A stretch of 46,659 nt of DNA, taken from contig NZ_JAFEXF010000033.1 in NCBI RefSeq assembly GCF_016905445.1, positions 1 through 46,659 on the forward strand. The letters run 5' to 3'. The DNA comes from Streptomyces sp. G44. GTDB lineage: Bacteria > Actinomycetota > Actinomycetes > Streptomycetales > Streptomycetaceae. The notes beneath the pieces were generated by a model. The model saw nothing but the letters and a program-made list of their open reading frames with translations, searched no databases and was not told where the DNA came from. The position numbers and the translations under genes were made by a program. Positions within the stretch are counted from its first letter, which is position 1. Every line of letters starts with the position of its first letter. Shown piece by piece: positions 7,322-20,078 of this stretch.

Positions 7322-10300
7322 TTGCCCGCCAGCCTGTCGGCGATGATCCGCATGATCTGCCCCGCGGGCTGCGGCATGTGCAGGTCGTTGTGCGAGGCGT
7401 CCACGGAGTGCTCCTCGATCGAGCCGAGGACGAACGGCCGCCAGTCGGGCGCGTACGAATGGTCCTTGTCCTTCGTCGCGTTGAAGAACAGCAGGTCGCC
7501 GCCGAAGACCGGGGACTCGAACTCGGCCATCCTGTTCAGGTTGTTGGAGCCCACCTTCGACATGCTCTCCAGGAGGGAGTCCATGTTGTTGGTGTTCATG
7601 AACTTGCCGAAGACCTCCTCCAGGTCCCCCCGGTACAGCTCCGCCGTCCGGCCGGCGATGGCCTTGAACCCGCTCTCCGTGTCGGAGCTCGCGGGCTGGG
7701 CGTCCAGGACGGCCAGCAGCGCGACCTCGTGCCCGCTGCGGTCCAGCGCGTGCGCGAGCGCGTGCGCCATCGGGCCGCCGAAGGACCAGCCGACCAGGTT
7801 GAAGGGGCCTTCCGGCTGGACCTTGAGTATCTGGGCGAGGTAGTCGTCGATCATTTCGTCCACCGACGCCGCCAGCGGCTCGGTGCCGTTGGAGCCGCGC
7901 GACTGGAGGGCGTAGGCCTGCCGGTCCAGGTACGGCGCGAACGTGAAGTACGCCCAGCCGATGCCGCCTCCTCCGTGGAGGAACCACACCGGGGACTTCC
8001 CCGTCCCGGGGTCCCTGTTCAACGGCAGTACGACCTCGAACGCGTCGGCGTGGTCGCCGGGGATGCGGCCGGTGAGGAGCAGCGCGCTCAGTTCGGCCAC
8101 CGTGGGGTACTGGATGACCGTCCTGAGGGGCATGTCCAGGCCGAACTCCTTGCGGATGCTGGCGCTGAGCCGGGTGGCCAGGAACGAGTGGCCGCCGAGT
8201 GCGAAGAAGTCGTCATGGATGCCGACCCGCTCCACCTTGAGCAACTCGCTGAAGAAGGCACAGAGCCTTTCCTCGTGGGAGTTGCGCGGCTCCCCGCCTC
8301 TCGCGGCGGTCTTGTGCTCCGACGGCAGCGCTCGCCGGTCCAGCTTGCCCGCCGGGTTCAGCGGCAGCTCCCACAGCGGCACGAGCACGGCCGGCACCAT
8401 GTAGTCCGGGAGGCGCCCCCGCAGATACTCGGGCAGCTCGGCCAGGAGCGGCTCGATCGACGGGGCCAGCGCAGGGGTGTTCGCCCTGGCCCGCCCGCTC
8501 CGGTCGCCGGGCACGAACCCGCCGGAGACGGCCCGCTCCCCGGCCGGCTGTCCGGGCAGGAGGACCGCGTCGAAGGAGTGAAGGGTCTGACCCGACCAGG
8601 TGAGGACCGCGTCCAGGTCCCGCTGCCGTGCCCATGCGGCAAGGGCCTCCGGGTCGAGTGGCGTGCCGGAGGGCGCGTCCGCGCGCACCACACCGGTGGA
8701 GGCCGCCGCGGCGGCCTCGGCCACCAGGCGCGCGTTGGGTATCCCGCTCACGCGGACCGGGCCGCCCGCCCGCTCCACACGGCCGGCCAGGGCGCCCAGG
8801 TCGGACACCTCGCGGCCCCACGGCACCGCGGGCACGGCGGACAGGTCGAGGACGTCGGCCGGCTCCGTGTGCAGGACGACCTCGTAGCGGTGCCGGGTCA
8901 GCGCGTTGTGCGCCTGCCCCGCCTTCAGCCGGATGTCGACCCCGACGGAACGGTCCGCCGCCCACGCGACGAACCACTCCGGGGCCACCAGCAGCTCCCG
9001 TTCGGCGAGCAGCGCCTGCTCCACCAGCGCCCGGATCTCCTCGTCGGAGGCGTAGGGGTGCGCCGCGCGCTGCTGCGAGGCCAGCAGCAGCCGGATCGTC
9101 GCGGCGTTGCGCACGTCACCGACGATCAGGCGACCGCCGGGCGCGAGGAGGTCCATGGCCCGGTCCAGCACCTGGTCCAGGTAGGCGACACCGGGGAAGC
9201 ACTGGACGACCGAGTTGAGCACCACGGTGTCGAACCCGCCCCGGGGCAGCCCGGAGACGTCATCGGCCGCCTGGGCGCTCAGCCGGACCCGGTCGCCGAA
9301 GCCGGCCCGCTCGGCCTGGGCCCGGACCCGGTCCACCACCGTGGCGGAGATGTCGGTGCCCCAGTACTCCTCGACCTCACCGACGATCCCGGCGAGGAGC
9401 AGGCCGGAGCCCACGCCGATCTCCAGGACACGCCGCGGCGCGAACCGCAGGACCTGCGCCACCGCCGCGTCCCGCCACTGCCTCAACTGCTCGTCCGGCA
9501 CCGGCTCACCGGCGTACACCGACGTCCACGGCTGGAAGTCCTCGCCCCATGCCTCGTCGGCGGAGTCGGCGTAGCTCGCGTCGTAGCGGCGGCGCCACTC
9601 GTCCACCTGGGCGTCGGTGTCGACGACCGCGGCATCCGGGTCGGGCACCACGTAGCCCACCAGGCGTTTGTCGCCCGGCTGGTCCTCGCGCACCACGACC
9701 GCGGCCTGCGCGACAGCGGGGTGTCCGGCCAGCGCGTGCTCGATGTCACCCAGTTCGATCCGGTAGCCCCGGATCTTGACCTGGAAGTCGCTGCGGCCGA
9801 TGTACTCGATCTGGCCGTCCTTGTTCCATCGCACCAGGTCCCCGGTGCGGTACATGCGGGTCCCCGACTCGCCGAAGGGGCAGGCGACGAAGCGGTGCGC
9901 GGTCAGCGCGCTCTGCCCGAGGTAGCCCCTGGCGAGGCCCACGCCGGTGATGTACAGCTCGCCGGCGACCCCCGGCGCGACCGGGCGCAGCGCCGCGTCG
10001 AGGACGTACACCCGCACGTTCCACAGCGGCACGCCGATCGGCAGCCGGTCCGCGCCCGGCTCGTGCTGCCACGCCGTGGCCTCCACCGCCGCCTCGGTGG
10101 GCCCGTAGTGGTTGTGCGCTCCGCAGCCGGGCAGCAGCTCCACGAGCCTGTTGGCCAGCGCGGCCGGGAACGCCTCGCCTCCGGACTCGATCCAGCGCAG
10201 GGTGGTGCACTGCTCGGCCGCGGGTTCGGCGAGGAACGCCGCCAGCATGGAGGGCACGAAGAACGCGCTGGTCACCCGCTCGCGGCGGATCAGCTCTGCC

Positions 10301-12303
10301 AGGTGGGCCGGGTCCCGGCGCCCGTCGGCGCGTGCGACGACGACGGCGCCGCCCGCCTGGAGGTTGGCGAACATCTCCTGCACCGACGCGTCGAAGCTCG
10401 CCAGGGTGCTGAACAGCATCCGGTCCTCGGCGCCGACGCCGAAGTGTGCGAGGCCCCACCGCATCCGGTTCATGATCGACCGGTGCGACACCGGCACACC
10501 CTTGGGGCCGCCCGTGGAACCGGAGGTGAAGATGACGTACGCGACGTTGTCCGGCAGCAGCGCGCGTTCCGGGTTCGTCCCCGGGTAGCCGGAGACGTCC
10601 GGAAACGCGTCGTCGAGCACCAGGAGCGGCTTCGCGCCGTCGAGCATGTGCCGCACCCGGTCCGCGGGCAGTTCGGGGTCGACCGGCACGTAGGCCGCGC
10701 CCGACTTGACCACCGCGTAGATCGCCGTCAGCAGATCGACCGAGTGGGGGATGCGTACGGCGACGAGCTGCTCGGGGCCCGCGCCTTGTTCGATCAGCCA
10801 GTGCGAGAGCTGGTTGGCACGCCGGTTGAACTCCGCGTAGGTCAGCGTCTCCTGCTCACCGATCACGGCGACGTGCTCCGGGGTGCGCTCCGCCTGGGCC
10901 TCGAACGCGTCCGGCAAGGTGCTCGCGGGCACCGGGTGCGCCGTGTCGTTGACCTCCCGCAGCAGCCGGTCCCGCTCGCCGTCCAGCAGCATCTCCAGCG
11001 TGCTGATCGGTGTCCGCGGGTCCGCGACCAGCTGCTTCAGGACGAGCAGGTAGCGGGCGGCGATGGCCTCAGCCGTGTCCCGGTCGAACAGCGCCGTGGC
11101 GTACTGGAGTTCGCCCCGCAGTTCTCCTGAGTCGCTCACGTCGAAGAACATGGTGAGGTCGACGAGGGAGGTCTGTGTGACGTGCTGCTCGAACTCCACC
11201 TGGAGCCCGGGGAGCCGGAAGTCCTGCTTCTCGAAGTTCTGCCAGGCCAGCATCACCTGGAACAGCGGCTGGTACGCCGTGGTGCGGTCAGGGTTGATCA
11301 GCTCGACCAGCGTCTCGAACGGCACGTCCTGGCGCTCGTAGGCCGCCAGCGTCTTCTCCCGCACCTGCGTGAGCAGATCGTCGAACGTCGGGTCGCCGGA
11401 GAGGTTCACCCTCAGCACCTGGGTGTTGACGAAGAACCCGACCAGGTCGGCCAGCGCGGCGTCGGTACGGCCGGCCATCGGGCCGCCGATGGTGATGTCG
11501 TCCCCGCCGCCCAGCTTGCCCAGGAGCACGCCCAGCGCGGCCTGCATGACCATCGACATGGTCATCCCGCGCTCGTCGGCGAGCTTTTGCAGCCCGGTCC
11601 CCACCGCGGGCGCCCCCACGAAGGAGACCTTGTCGCCCTGCGGGTCCCGCTCCGCGGACCGCGGGCGGTCGAGCGGCAGGTTCAACGGCTGCGGGACACC
11701 GGCCAGTTCCTCTCGCCAGTACTCGGCCTGTGCCGCGGCCAGGCTGCCCGGGTCCGCCACGTCGCCGAGCAGCTCGCGCTGCCACAGCGCGTAGTCCTTG
11801 TACTGCACGGGCAGCGGCTCCCATCGGGGTGCCCGGCCGTCCGCGCGAGCGGTGTAGGCGATGCCCATGTCCCGTGCCATCAGGCCGCCGGAGACGCCGT
11901 CCGAGGCGATGTGGTGGACGAGCAGGACCAGCAGGTGGTCCTCGGGGCCGCAGCGGTACAGGGTCGCCCGGAAGGGGATCTCGGCCGCCAGGTCGAACCG
12001 GTGGGTGATGAACTCCCCGACCACCTCGGACACGTCGTCGGGGGCCACCTCGACCACCGGGACCCGCACCGAAGCCTCCGCCGGCGACAGGATCCGCTGG
12101 TGGGGTTCGCCCTGGTCGTCCGTGACGTAGACGGTGCGCAGCGGCTCGTGCCGCTCGACCAGGTCACGGATCGCGGCGATGAGGGCGGCCTGATCCAGTG
12201 TCCCGGTCAGCCGGAACGCCGGGGAGATGTTGTACGTCTCCGCCCTGCCCTCCATTTGGTGCGTCAGCCACATGCGGCGCTGTGCGAACGAAAGCGGAAT
12301 CAC
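7318..12303 (-). CDS. Terminating NRPS, module 6: C-A-nMT-PCP-TE
   Basis: 1661 residues from the GTG at 12303, which overlaps the preceding NRPS stop as GTGA and has GAGGAG eight bases upstream. Domains: C (1-430, HHIASDG at 130-136); A (about 465-890 plus 1290-1325, with TSGSTGGPK at 593-601, YGPTEAA, MYRTGD, and catalytic K1320 in GKLDR); an N-methyltransferase inserted after A8 (about 895-1270, SAM loop VLEIGVGSG at 959-967); PCP (S1373 in GGHS); TE (about 1430-1661, S1507 in GWSFG, probable catalytic H1638). The pocket residues I read are D-A-Q-F-E-G-H-V-E; I cannot name the amino acid. The module adds an N-methylated last residue and releases the chain by hydrolysis or macrocyclisation. 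The A domain closely resembles that of module 3. Confidence 0.93.
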   Translation of the reverse strand: MIPLSFAQRRMWLTHQMEGRAETYNISPAFRLTGTLDQAALIAAIRDLVERHEPLRTVYVTDDQGEPHQRILSPAEASVRVPVVEVAPDDVSEVVGEFITHRFDLAAEIPFRATLYRCGPEDHLLVLLVHHIASDGVSGGLMARDMGIAYTARADGRAPRWEPLPVQYKDYALWQRELLGDVADPGSLAAAQAEYWREELAGVPQPLNLPLDRPRSAERDPQGDKVSFVGAPAVGTGLQKLADERGMTMSMVMQAALGVLLGKLGGGDDITIGGPMAGRTDAALADLVGFFVNTQVLRVNLSGDPTFDDLLTQVREKTLAAYERQDVPFETLVELINPDRTTAYQPLFQVMLAWQNFEKQDFRLPGLQVEFEQHVTQTSLVDLTMFFDVSDSGELRGELQYATALFDRDTAEAIAARYLLVLKQLVADPRTPISTLEMLLDGERDRLLREVNDTAHPVPASTLPDAFEAQAERTPEHVAVIGEQETLTYAEFNRRANQLSHWLIEQGAGPEQLVAVRIPHSVDLLTAIYAVVKSGAAYVPVDPELPADRVRHMLDGAKPLLVLDDAFPDVSGYPGTNPERALLPDNVAYVIFTSGSTGGPKGVPVSHRSIMNRMRWGLAHFGVGAEDRMLFSTLASFDASVQEMFANLQAGGAVVVARADGRRDPAHLAELIRRERVTSAFFVPSMLAAFLAEPAAEQCTTLRWIESGGEAFPAALANRLVELLPGCGAHNHYGPTEAAVEATAWQHEPGADRLPIGVPLWNVRVYVLDAALRPVAPGVAGELYITGVGLARGYLGQSALTAHRFVACPFGESGTRMYRTGDLVRWNKDGQIEYIGRSDFQVKIRGYRIELGDIEHALAGHPAVAQAAVVVREDQPGDKRLVGYVVPDPDAAVVDTDAQVDEWRRRYDASYADSADEAWGEDFQPWTSVYAGEPVPDEQLRQWRDAAVAQVLRFAPRRVLEIGVGSGLLLAGIVGEVEEYWGTDISATVVDRVRAQAERAGFGDRVRLSAQAADDVSGLPRGGFDTVVLNSVVQCFPGVAYLDQVLDRAMDLLAPGGRLIVGDVRNAATIRLLLASQQRAAHPYASDEEIRALVEQALLAERELLVAPEWFVAWAADRSVGVDIRLKAGQAHNALTRHRYEVVLHTEPADVLDLSAVPAVPWGREVSDLGALAGRVERAGGPVRVSGIPNARLVAEAAAAASTGVVRADAPSGTPLDPEALAAWARQRDLDAVLTWSGQTLHSFDAVLLPGQPAGERAVSGGFVPGDRSGRARANTPALAPSIEPLLAELPEYLRGRLPDYMVPAVLVPLWELPLNPAGKLDRRALPSEHKTAARGGEPRNSHEERLCAFFSELLKVERVGIHDDFFALGGHSFLATRLSASIRKEFGLDMPLRTVIQYPTVAELSALLLTGRIPGDHADAFEVVLPLNRDPGTGKSPVWFLHGGGGIGWAYFTFAPYLDRQAYALQSRGSNGTEPLAASVDEMIDDYLAQILKVQPEGPFNLVGWSFGGPMAHALAHALDRSGHEVALLAVLDAQPASSDTESGFKAIAGRTAELYRGDLEEVFGKFMNTNNMDSLLESMSKVGSNNLNRMAEFESPVFGGDLLFFNATKDKDHSYAPDWRPFVLGSIEEHSVDASHNDLHMPQPAGQIMRIIADRLAGK

Positions 12304-12342
12304 TGGTTCTGCTCCTCTGTGATCATCCTGCGGAGATTGGGG
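12277..12342 (-). repeat. NRPS/NRPS junction, intact partner of the relic at 2711-2776
   Basis: This 66-base segment spans the GTGA overlap of two NRPS genes and matches 2711-2776 at 60 of 66 bases. Here both frames are functional, so this is the likely source-type sequence and the other the relic. The equivalent starts at 20078 and 27856 encode similar proteins but differ more in DNA. Confidence 0.85.
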
Positions 12343-15300
12343 CGAAGGGGCACAGCCGATTCCTCCGTCCACGCGGCGAGCGCGGATACCGTCGGCAGGT
12401 CGAAGATCTTGCGGATCGGGATCTCGATCCCCAGGTCGGCGCGGACGCGGTTGATCAGTCTGGTGGCGAGCAAGGAGTGCCCGCCGAGCTCGAAGAAGCC
12501 GTCGTCGACGCCGACCTTCTCCAGATCCAGCACCTCGCCGAAGAGCTTGGCGAGCACCTCCTCACGGGCGGTGCGCGGCGCCCGGAAGGACGTGAGGGGG
12601 GTGACTTCGGCGGCGGGCAGGGCCTTGAGGTCGAGCTTGCCGTTGGGGGACAGGGGGAGGCGGTCGAGCGGGACGTAGGCGGCGGGGACCATGTACTCGG
12701 GCAGCCGCTCGGCCAAGTGGGCGCGCAGTTCCTCCGGGGACGGAGTGGCTCCGCCGGGATCAGGGACGAGGTAGGCGACCAGGTCGGGGGTCCGGTCGCC
12801 GTTGTGCTGGACCACTACGGCGGCCTGGGCGAGCCGGGCGTGCGTCGTCAGGGCGGCCTCGATCTCGCCGGGTTCGACGCGGTAGCCACGGATCTTGACC
12901 TGGGTGTCGACGCGGCCCAGGTGCAGCAGCTCCCCGTCCGGGGTGAGGCGGGCGATGTCACCGGTGCGGTACATCCGGGCGCCGGCGGGGCCGTGGGGGT
13001 CGGGGACGAAGCGGTCGGCGGTCATGGCCGGCTGGTGGTGGTAGCCACGGCCCGCGCCCGCCAGGTAGAGCTCGCCCGGCGCCCCCGGCGGCAGCAGGTT
13101 CAGACGCGGGCCGAGGATGTAGGCGCGCACTCCGGGGAAGGGCCGGCCGATGGGCACACCGTCGGCGTAGGGCTCTGCGGGGTCCAGGAGGTGCGCGGTG
13201 GCGTAGAAGGTCTCGCTGGGGCCGTAGCTGTTGATGACCCGTGCCTGCGGCCAGAGTCCGCGCACCCGCTGGGCCAGGGCCGGGGTCAGCACCTCCCCGG
13301 AGATGTTCAGCGCCATCGGCTTGACGCGGTCGCCGAGCTGGTCGACGAGTTCCGCGAAGGCCGAGGGCACCGAGCAGATGACGTCGACGTCCCAGGTGTC
13401 GCGTTCGGTCAGCGCCAGCACGTCCCGGACGATCTCGACGCTGCCGCCCCTGGTGAGCGCGGCGAACAGCTCGAAGGTGGCGACGTCGAAGCCGAACGAG
13501 GCGGCGAGCAGCACCCGCCGGCCGGACTCCATTCCGGCCTGCGCGGCCATGGTGTCCACGGCGTTGACGATGGTGGTGTGGGTGACGCTGACGCCCTTGG
13601 GCACGCCGGTGGAGCCGGAGGTGTAGACGACGTAGACGAGGTTGTCCGGCCGCGCCTTCCGCCGTGGCGCCGCCTTCCCGGCGTCCGTGGCGGCCGCCGG
13701 GGCGAGGTCTTCGAGAAGGACGACGGGGACGTCCGTGGCCGGGACGACCGCCCGGGTGCCGGCGTCGGTCAGGAGCAGGTGCGGCCGGGCGCCGGGGAGG
13801 ATGTGCGGGAGCCGGGCCGCGGCGAAGGCGGGGTCGACGGGCAGGTAGGCGCCGCCCGCCTTGAGCACGCCCAGGAGCGCCACCGCCATGGTCGCCGTGC
13901 GCGGCAGGACGATGCTCACCACGCTCTCCGGGCCCACACCGCGCTCCACCAGCGCGAGCGCCAGCCGCTCGGCACGGGCGTCCAGTTCGGCGTACGTGAG
14001 CGACTCGCCCTCGGCGACCACGGCCACCGCGTCCGGGGTCCTGGAGACCTGCGCCTCGAACAGCTCCGTGAGCGTGACCTCGCGGGCCGGGCCCGACGTG
14101 TCGTTCAGGACGGCCAGCATCCGCTCGCGCTCGGCCGGCTCCAGGGAGTCGACCTGCGCGATCCTCCGCCGGGGGTCGTCGGCCAGCTGCCGCAGGACGC
14201 GCACGAGCCGGGCCGCGTACGTCTCGACCGTGCCGTGGTCGAAGACGCTCGGCGCGTACTGGATGATGCACTCGAGATGCGGGGCGGCCGCCGCCATCAG
14301 GCACAGCGGGTAGTGGTTGCCCGCGGACGGGCTGAAGCCGTCGTAGGCGATCCCGCCCTCGGCTTCGGAGGCGGCGCTGAGGCCGTCCTCGTCGACGGGG
14401 AACGATTCGAAGACGAACAGCGAGTCGAAGAGCGATTGCAGGCCGGTGGCCCGCTGGATCTCCGCGAGCCCGTAGTAGTGGTGGTCCGCCAGGCCGCTCT
14501 GCCTGCTCTGGAGCCGGGTGAGGAACTCGGCGAAGGTGTCGCCGGGCGCGTGGGTGACACGCACGGGAACGGTGTTGATGAGCATGCCCACGATCGACTC
14601 GACGCCGGTCACCGCGGGCGGGCGCCCGGACACGGTGGTGCCGAACACCACGTCCCGGCGGCCGGTGAGGTCGCCGATGACCAGCGCCCAGGCGCCCTGG
14701 ACCAGGGTGTTCATGGTGATGCCCAGATCGGAGGCGACCCGGTCGAGTTCCTGGGCCACATCGCGCGGGATCGTGATGTCGACCTGGCCGCGGCCCTTGT
14801 CGTCCGCGGCCTCGAAGCCGGGGGCGAGCAGGGTGGGCTCCTCGAATCCTTCGAGTTCCGCCGCCCACACCCGTGCGGACTCCTCCCGGTCCTGCTGGGC
14901 CGTCCACGCGAGGAAGTCGCCGTAGTCGCGGGGCGCGGGCAGGCCGGACGGGTCGCCGTCGGCGGCGTAGAGCAGCAGGAGGTCCTGGAGGAGCAGTGGG
15001 GTGGACCAGCCGTCGTAGAGCACGTGGTGGGCGGTCAGCACCAGTTCGGGGCGCCCTGGTGCGAGGTCGGCGAGGGCGAGCCGGATCAGCGGGGTGCCGT
15101 CCGTGTCGAAGTACGTGGTGCGGTCCTGCTGGAGGAACCGCTCGAACGCCTCGGCCCGTTCGGCCTCGGCGGCCGTGGTGAGGTCGAGGTGCTGCCACGG
15201 CAGGGCCACCGCCTCGGGCACCACCTGCACCACGTCGCCGTCCTCCCGGTCGACGAACGCCGCGCGCAGGACGGGGTAGCGGTCCAGCAGCGCCTGACCG

Positions 15301-18300
15301 GCCCGGCGCATCCGCTCCGGGTCGACCTCGTCGGTGAGGTGGAAGACCAGCTGGATGTGGTACGGGTCGAAGGACCCCCCGGCCAGCTTCGCCTGGAAGA
15401 GGATCCCGGACTGGGCGGGCGTGGCCGGCCATACCTCGGCCAGCTTGCCGAATCGTTCCTCCCAGGCCTCGATCTCCCCCTGGCCCACCTGGACCAGCGG
15501 GGCGTCGCTCGGCGTCAGCCCGCCGGCCCCGGGGGTGGCGGCGTGCCGGGCGAGGGCGGTCAGCGCCCGCACCCACAGCTCGGCCAGTTCGCTCACCTCC
15601 GCACGGGAGAGCACCCCGGTGGGGAAGCCGAAGTAGGCGGTCAGCTCGTGGCCGTCCGCCGTGTCGGCGGCCACCGCGCTTATCTCCAGCGCCGAGAGCA
15701 CCGGCATGTCCGCGTCCGCCGTGGCGATCAGGTCCTGGTGCGTGGTGTCCAGGCCCCAGCCGAGGCCGCGCAGTTCCGCGGGGATGTCCGCGCCGGAGGA
15801 CTTGCCGAGGTAGTTGAACCCGATCCGCGGCTCCCGTGCCTTGGCCAGGGTGCCGCCGGTCCTGGTGTTCAGGTGGCGCAGCAGGCCGTAACCCATGCCG
15901 TTGTCCGGCACCGCCCGCAGCTGCTCCTTGACGGCCTTGACCGCCTTCCCGGCGGCCGGGCCGCCGGCGAACGCGTCCGCCACGTCGACGCCGCTCACGT
16001 CCAGGCGCACCGGGTACATCGCGGTGAACCATCCGACCGTGCCGGACAGGTCGGCGCCGGGCACGAGGTGCTCTTCGCGGCCGTGTCCTTCGAGCCGGAC
16101 GAGTGCCGAGTCCCCGGGGACGCCGCGCTTCTGGCGCCAGCGGGCCAGCGCCAGCGCGAGACCGGTCAGCAGCCCGTCGTCGACGCCGCCGTGAAACACC
16201 GAGGGCAGCGTGTTCAGCAGGGTCTCGGTGACCTCGGCGGGCACCTGGACGCGGACGGTGTCCACGGTGGCCACGACGTCACGCGCCGGGTCGAGATCCC
16301 GCCGCCCGAGCAACGGGTCCTCCCCGGCCAGGAGCTCCTGCCACAGGGGCAGTTCCGCCTCCCGCTCCGGCGTGACCGCCTCGTCGGCCAGGGCGTGCGT
16401 CCACCGCCGCAACGAGGTGCCTGTCTCCGCGGGCCGCGGGGCGTGGCCCTCGCGCACCCGCCGCCAGGCCGCGGCCAGCTCGGGGAGCAGGACGCGCCAC
16501 GACACCCCGTCGACGACCAGGTGGTGCAGCACGATGAGCAGCCGGCCCGCTTGCGCGGGCGTGTCGGAGGTGAACCACACGAACTGCGCCATCACGCCCG
16601 TGGCCGGGTCGAGGCGGCCGGCGGCCGCGTCCAGCTCGGCCTGCACGTCGGCGCCGTCGTAGGGGATCTCCCGCACCAGCGCACCGGCGTGCACGCTGCC
16701 GACCGGTCCCATCCGCAGTCCCGGGTTGGTCCGGACGAGGTGGGAGCGCAGCACGTCGTGCCGGTCGACGACCGCCTGCAACGTGGCGACCAGTCCCGCC
16801 CGGTCGATGTCCTGCGGCAGGGTCAGCATCGCCGACATGCACAGCCGGTCGATGCCGCCGCCGAGGCCGAGCATGTGCGCCGCCGTCGGCGGCAGCGGGG
16901 CCCAGCCCACCCCGCCACCGGGCAGCTCGGGCAGGGTCACCCGCTCCTGCGCGGCCCGGCCCTCGACCAGCTCCGCGAGCCGGGCGACCGTGCGGTGCTC
17001 GAAGATCTCCCGGGTGCTGACCACGAGGCCGCGCGTCTTGGCGCGCGCGACCACCTGGATGGAACGGATGCTGTCCCCGCCGCCGGCGAAGAAGTCGTCG
17101 TCGATGCTCACGTGTTCGGTGCCGAGGACGTCGGCGAAGACCTCGGCCAGCACCCGCTCCGCCGTGCTGCGCGGCGCCCGGTAGGCGGCCCCCGCGAACT
17201 CCGGCTCGGGCAGCGCGGCCCGGTCCAGCTTTCCGCTCGTGGTCAGCGGCAGCCGGTCGAGCACCATCAGGTGGGCGGGCACCATGTAGTCCGGCAGCCG
17301 CTTGGCCACGAACCGCCGCAGCTCCGCCACCGAGATGTCGGCGGCCGGGACCGTGCCGCCGTCCGCGGTGCCCGCCGGCGCCACGTAGCCGACGAGCCGC
17401 GGTCCGCCGGTGCGGTCCTCGCACACCCGCACCGCTGCCCGGCCGACCGCCGGATGCCGGGCGAGGGCCGTCTCGATCTCGGTCGGCTCGACCCGGATGC
17501 CGTTCACCTTGACCTGGGCGTCGGCTCGTCCGGCGTACCGCAGCCGGCCGTCGTCGTCCCACCGGGCCAGGTCACCGGTGCGGTACATCCGGGTGCCCGC
17601 GGGACCGAAGGGGCAGGCCACGAACCGTTCCGCGGTCGCTCCGCCGCTTCTGTGGTAGCCGCGGGCGAGCAGGCCCTCGACGTACAGTTCGCCGGTCACC
17701 CCGGGCGGGACGGGAGCCAGTTCCGGTCCCAGGACATGGGCGCGCATGTTGGCGAGCGGCTGCCCGATCGGTACCGCGCCGGTGTCCCTCCACTGCCGCG
17801 GCAGCGTGAACGTGGAGGCGTAGAAGCTCTCGGTCTGTCCGTAGGCGTTGACGACCCGGACTCCGGGCAGCGCGTCGCGCACCTTGGCGACCAGGTCGGA
17901 CGAGAGCGCCTCACCGGCGAAGACGACGGTCTCCACGTCGAGCGTGAGGCCGTCGGAGTCCGCGTCGCCGATCTGGTCGAGCAGGGTGGCGAACACGGCG
18001 GGCACGGCGCTGATGGTGGTGCCCGACCAGCTGCCTCGTTCGCCCAGTTCGAGTACGTCACGGACGATCTCGACGCTCGCTCCGGTGGTCAGCGCGGTGA
18101 AGATCTCGAACACCGAGACGTCGAAGTTCACGGAGGTGGCGGCCAGCATCCGGGAGCCGGCCCCGACGTGAGCCACCTGACGCAGGTCCCGTATACCGTT
18201 GACCACACCGGCGTGGGTGATGCCGACGCCCTTGGGGGTCCCGGTCGAGCCGGACGTGAACATCACATAGGCCAGGTTGTCCGGTTCGAGTGACACGTCA

Positions 18301-20078
18301 GGGGCGTCCCGGCCGGGAGCGTCCGGATCCAGGTCGTCGAGGTGCAGTACCGGCGTCCGGCTCGTGGCCACCGCCGGTGCCGTGGCGCGGTCGGTCAGGA
18401 TCAGCAGCGGCTCGGCCGTGTCGAGCAGCAGGCCGACGCGCGCGGCCGGGAAGTCCGGGTCGATCGGCAGGTAGGCGCCACCTGCCTTGAGTACGCCGAG
18501 GAGGGCGACCGCCAGGTCCGCCGTCCGCGGCAGTGCCACGGCCACCAGGGTCTCCGGCCCGACCCCGAGCTCGCGCAGGATCGCGGCCAGCAGGTTGGCC
18601 CGGCCGTCCAGTTCCGCGTACGACAGGGAGGTCTCCCCGGACACCACCGCTGTCGCGTCCGGTGTCCGCGCCGCCTGGGCGGCGACCAGCTCCGGTACGG
18701 TCGCCTCCGGCGCCGGCGCGGCCGTGTCGTTCAGCCGCGCCAGCCGGTCCCGTTCGGCCTCGGTGAGCACGTCCACCGCGTCGAGCCGCGTGCCCGGCTC
18801 GGCGACGACCTGCCGCAGCACGCGTATGTAGCGGTCGATGAGGCGTTCGGCCGTGGCGTGGTCGAACAGTTCCGCCGCGTATTCGAGCCGTCCGTGAGCG
18901 CCGCCGGACGGGTCCGGGACGAAGTTGAAGAACAGGTCGAACTTCGCGGTGCCGGTGCCCAGGGGGAGGGGGGTCACCCGCAGATCCGGGATCTCGATCT
19001 CCGACCACGGGAACTGCCAGGCCAGCATGGTCTGGAACAGCGGTTGGTAGGAGGTGGCGCGCTCCGGTGCCAGCAGCTCCACCAGGCGCTCGAACGGAAG
19101 GTCCTGGTTGTCGTAGGCGGCGAGGGCCCGGGTCCGCACCTGCTCCAGCAGCTCGCCGAACGACGGGTTGCCCGAGAGGTCGACGCGCAGCACCCAGGTG
19201 TTGACGAAGAAGCCGACCAGGTCGTCGAGCTGCTCGTCGGCGCGCCCTTCGATGGGGCTGCCCATCGTGAGGTCGTTGCCGGCGCCGAAGTGGTGCAGGA
19301 GCACCGCGAGGACGGCCTGGGCGACCATGGGCGCCGTCGCGCCGCGGCCCGCGGCGAGCTTCCCGATCCCGGCGAACAGTTCCGGTTCCAGCTCGAAGTC
19401 GACGTGTCCGCCGCGGTGTTCGTTGACCGTGGGGCGCGGCCGGTCCAGCGGCAGCTGCACCGGCTGGGGCGCTCCGGCCAGTTCCTCGCGCCAGTACTCC
19501 AGTTGCGTCGCGGTGACGCTGCCCGGGTCCGCCGCGTCGCCCAGGAGCTGCCGCTGCCAGAGCGTGTAGTCCTTGTACTGGACCGGAAGCGGCGTCCAGC
19601 GGGGCGCTTCCCCCTGGCGGCGGGCCGTGTAGGCCGACACCAGATCGCGGAGGAACGGCGCCATCGACGCCCCGTCGGCGGCGATGTGATGGAACACGAA
19701 GACCAGCACGTGCTCCTGGGGGGCGACCCGCAGGACGGTCGCCCGCAGCGGAAGCTCCGTGCCGAGGTCGAAGGTCTCGCACGCGATCTCGTGCAGCGCG
19801 GCGTCCACCGCGTCCGCGGCCACGTCGGCCACGCGGACCGGGACGGCGGCCTCCTCCGGCGGCAGCACCCGCTGCTCCGGCGTGCCGTCCTCGTTCTCGG
19901 CGACCAGCGTACGCAGACTCTCGTGCCGGGTGACGACGTCCCGCACCGCCGCGGTCAGGGCCGCGGTGTCCAGGGGGCCCTCGACGCGCAGCACGAACGG
20001 GCCGTTGTAGGTGGCGGAGGGGCCTTCCAGGTGGTGCAGGAACCACATGCGGCTCTGGGCAAAGGACAACGGGATCAT
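12300..20078 (-). CDS. Bimodular NRPS, modules 4 and 5: C-A-PCP-E-C-A-PCP
   Basis: 2592 residues. The ATG at 20078 overlaps the preceding stop as ATGA. Module 4: C with HHIAADG at 130-136; A with TSGSTGTPK at 608-616 and K950; PCP S1003 in GGDSIRS, the type that precedes E; epimerase with HHLVVDG at 1185-1191, EGHGRE and VGWFT. Module 5: C with HHVLYDG at 1684-1690, placed after E and so of the D-to-L type; A with TSGSTGVPK at 2153-2161 and K2481; PCP S2535 in GGHS. Pocket residues read: module 4 D-V-F-S-V-A-A-Y-A, module 5 D-V-F-C-N-S-S-Y-A. The A5 motif of module 4 is YGQTES and of module 5 YGPSET instead of YGPTE. The predicted output is a D residue followed by an L residue. Module 4 shares its pocket with module 2. 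Confidence 0.94.
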   Translation of the reverse strand: MIPLSFAQSRMWFLHHLEGPSATYNGPFVLRVEGPLDTAALTAAVRDVVTRHESLRTLVAENEDGTPEQRVLPPEEAAVPVRVADVAADAVDAALHEIACETFDLGTELPLRATVLRVAPQEHVLVFVFHHIAADGASMAPFLRDLVSAYTARRQGEAPRWTPLPVQYKDYTLWQRQLLGDAADPGSVTATQLEYWREELAGAPQPVQLPLDRPRPTVNEHRGGHVDFELEPELFAGIGKLAAGRGATAPMVAQAVLAVLLHHFGAGNDLTMGSPIEGRADEQLDDLVGFFVNTWVLRVDLSGNPSFGELLEQVRTRALAAYDNQDLPFERLVELLAPERATSYQPLFQTMLAWQFPWSEIEIPDLRVTPLPLGTGTAKFDLFFNFVPDPSGGAHGRLEYAAELFDHATAERLIDRYIRVLRQVVAEPGTRLDAVDVLTEAERDRLARLNDTAAPAPEATVPELVAAQAARTPDATAVVSGETSLSYAELDGRANLLAAILRELGVGPETLVAVALPRTADLAVALLGVLKAGGAYLPIDPDFPAARVGLLLDTAEPLLILTDRATAPAVATSRTPVLHLDDLDPDAPGRDAPDVSLEPDNLAYVMFTSGSTGTPKGVGITHAGVVNGIRDLRQVAHVGAGSRMLAATSVNFDVSVFEIFTALTTGASVEIVRDVLELGERGSWSGTTISAVPAVFATLLDQIGDADSDGLTLDVETVVFAGEALSSDLVAKVRDALPGVRVVNAYGQTESFYASTFTLPRQWRDTGAVPIGQPLANMRAHVLGPELAPVPPGVTGELYVEGLLARGYHRSGGATAERFVACPFGPAGTRMYRTGDLARWDDDGRLRYAGRADAQVKVNGIRVEPTEIETALARHPAVGRAAVRVCEDRTGGPRLVGYVAPAGTADGGTVPAADISVAELRRFVAKRLPDYMVPAHLMVLDRLPLTTSGKLDRAALPEPEFAGAAYRAPRSTAERVLAEVFADVLGTEHVSIDDDFFAGGGDSIRSIQVVARAKTRGLVVSTREIFEHRTVARLAELVEGRAAQERVTLPELPGGGVGWAPLPPTAAHMLGLGGGIDRLCMSAMLTLPQDIDRAGLVATLQAVVDRHDVLRSHLVRTNPGLRMGPVGSVHAGALVREIPYDGADVQAELDAAAGRLDPATGVMAQFVWFTSDTPAQAGRLLIVLHHLVVDGVSWRVLLPELAAAWRRVREGHAPRPAETGTSLRRWTHALADEAVTPEREAELPLWQELLAGEDPLLGRRDLDPARDVVATVDTVRVQVPAEVTETLLNTLPSVFHGGVDDGLLTGLALALARWRQKRGVPGDSALVRLEGHGREEHLVPGADLSGTVGWFTAMYPVRLDVSGVDVADAFAGGPAAGKAVKAVKEQLRAVPDNGMGYGLLRHLNTRTGGTLAKAREPRIGFNYLGKSSGADIPAELRGLGWGLDTTHQDLIATADADMPVLSALEISAVAADTADGHELTAYFGFPTGVLSRAEVSELAELWVRALTALARHAATPGAGGLTPSDAPLVQVGQGEIEAWEERFGKLAEVWPATPAQSGILFQAKLAGGSFDPYHIQLVFHLTDEVDPERMRRAGQALLDRYPVLRAAFVDREDGDVVQVVPEAVALPWQHLDLTTAAEAERAEAFERFLQQDRTTYFDTDGTPLIRLALADLAPGRPELVLTAHHVLYDGWSTPLLLQDLLLLYAADGDPSGLPAPRDYGDFLAWTAQQDREESARVWAAELEGFEEPTLLAPGFEAADDKGRGQVDITIPRDVAQELDRVASDLGITMNTLVQGAWALVIGDLTGRRDVVFGTTVSGRPPAVTGVESIVGMLINTVPVRVTHAPGDTFAEFLTRLQSRQSGLADHHYYGLAEIQRATGLQSLFDSLFVFESFPVDEDGLSAASEAEGGIAYDGFSPSAGNHYPLCLMAAAAPHLECIIQYAPSVFDHGTVETYAARLVRVLRQLADDPRRRIAQVDSLEPAERERMLAVLNDTSGPAREVTLTELFEAQVSRTPDAVAVVAEGESLTYAELDARAERLALALVERGVGPESVVSIVLPRTATMAVALLGVLKAGGAYLPVDPAFAAARLPHILPGARPHLLLTDAGTRAVVPATDVPVVLLEDLAPAAATDAGKAAPRRKARPDNLVYVVYTSGSTGVPKGVSVTHTTIVNAVDTMAAQAGMESGRRVLLAASFGFDVATFELFAALTRGGSVEIVRDVLALTERDTWDVDVICSVPSAFAELVDQLGDRVKPMALNISGEVLTPALAQRVRGLWPQARVINSYGPSETFYATAHLLDPAEPYADGVPIGRPFPGVRAYILGPRLNLLPPGAPGELYLAGAGRGYHHQPAMTADRFVPDPHGPAGARMYRTGDIARLTPDGELLHLGRVDTQVKIRGYRVEPGEIEAALTTHARLAQAAVVVQHNGDRTPDLVAYLVPDPGGATPSPEELRAHLAERLPEYMVPAAYVPLDRLPLSPNGKLDLKALPAAEVTPLTSFRAPRTAREEVLAKLFGEVLDLEKVGVDDGFFELGGHSLLATRLINRVRADLGIEIPIRKIFDLPTVSALAAWTEESAVPLRPNLRRMITEEQNQ

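Noticed and set aside
7322..7987. N-terminal extension of the type II thioesterase frame
   Set aside because: It lies in the wrong frame of the NRPS TE domain and has no homology. The GTGA overlap start at 7321 gives a normal-length TEII.
12198..18293. Very long plus-strand open frame opposite the NRPS genes (similar ones at 7294-11130, 21914-25912, 32042-35941 and 39924-43391)
   Set aside because: These are Gly/Arg/His/Val-rich translations with no recognisable domain. They arise because very high third-position GC removes stop codons on the opposite strand. The minus-strand frames beneath them carry every expected NRPS/PKS motif.
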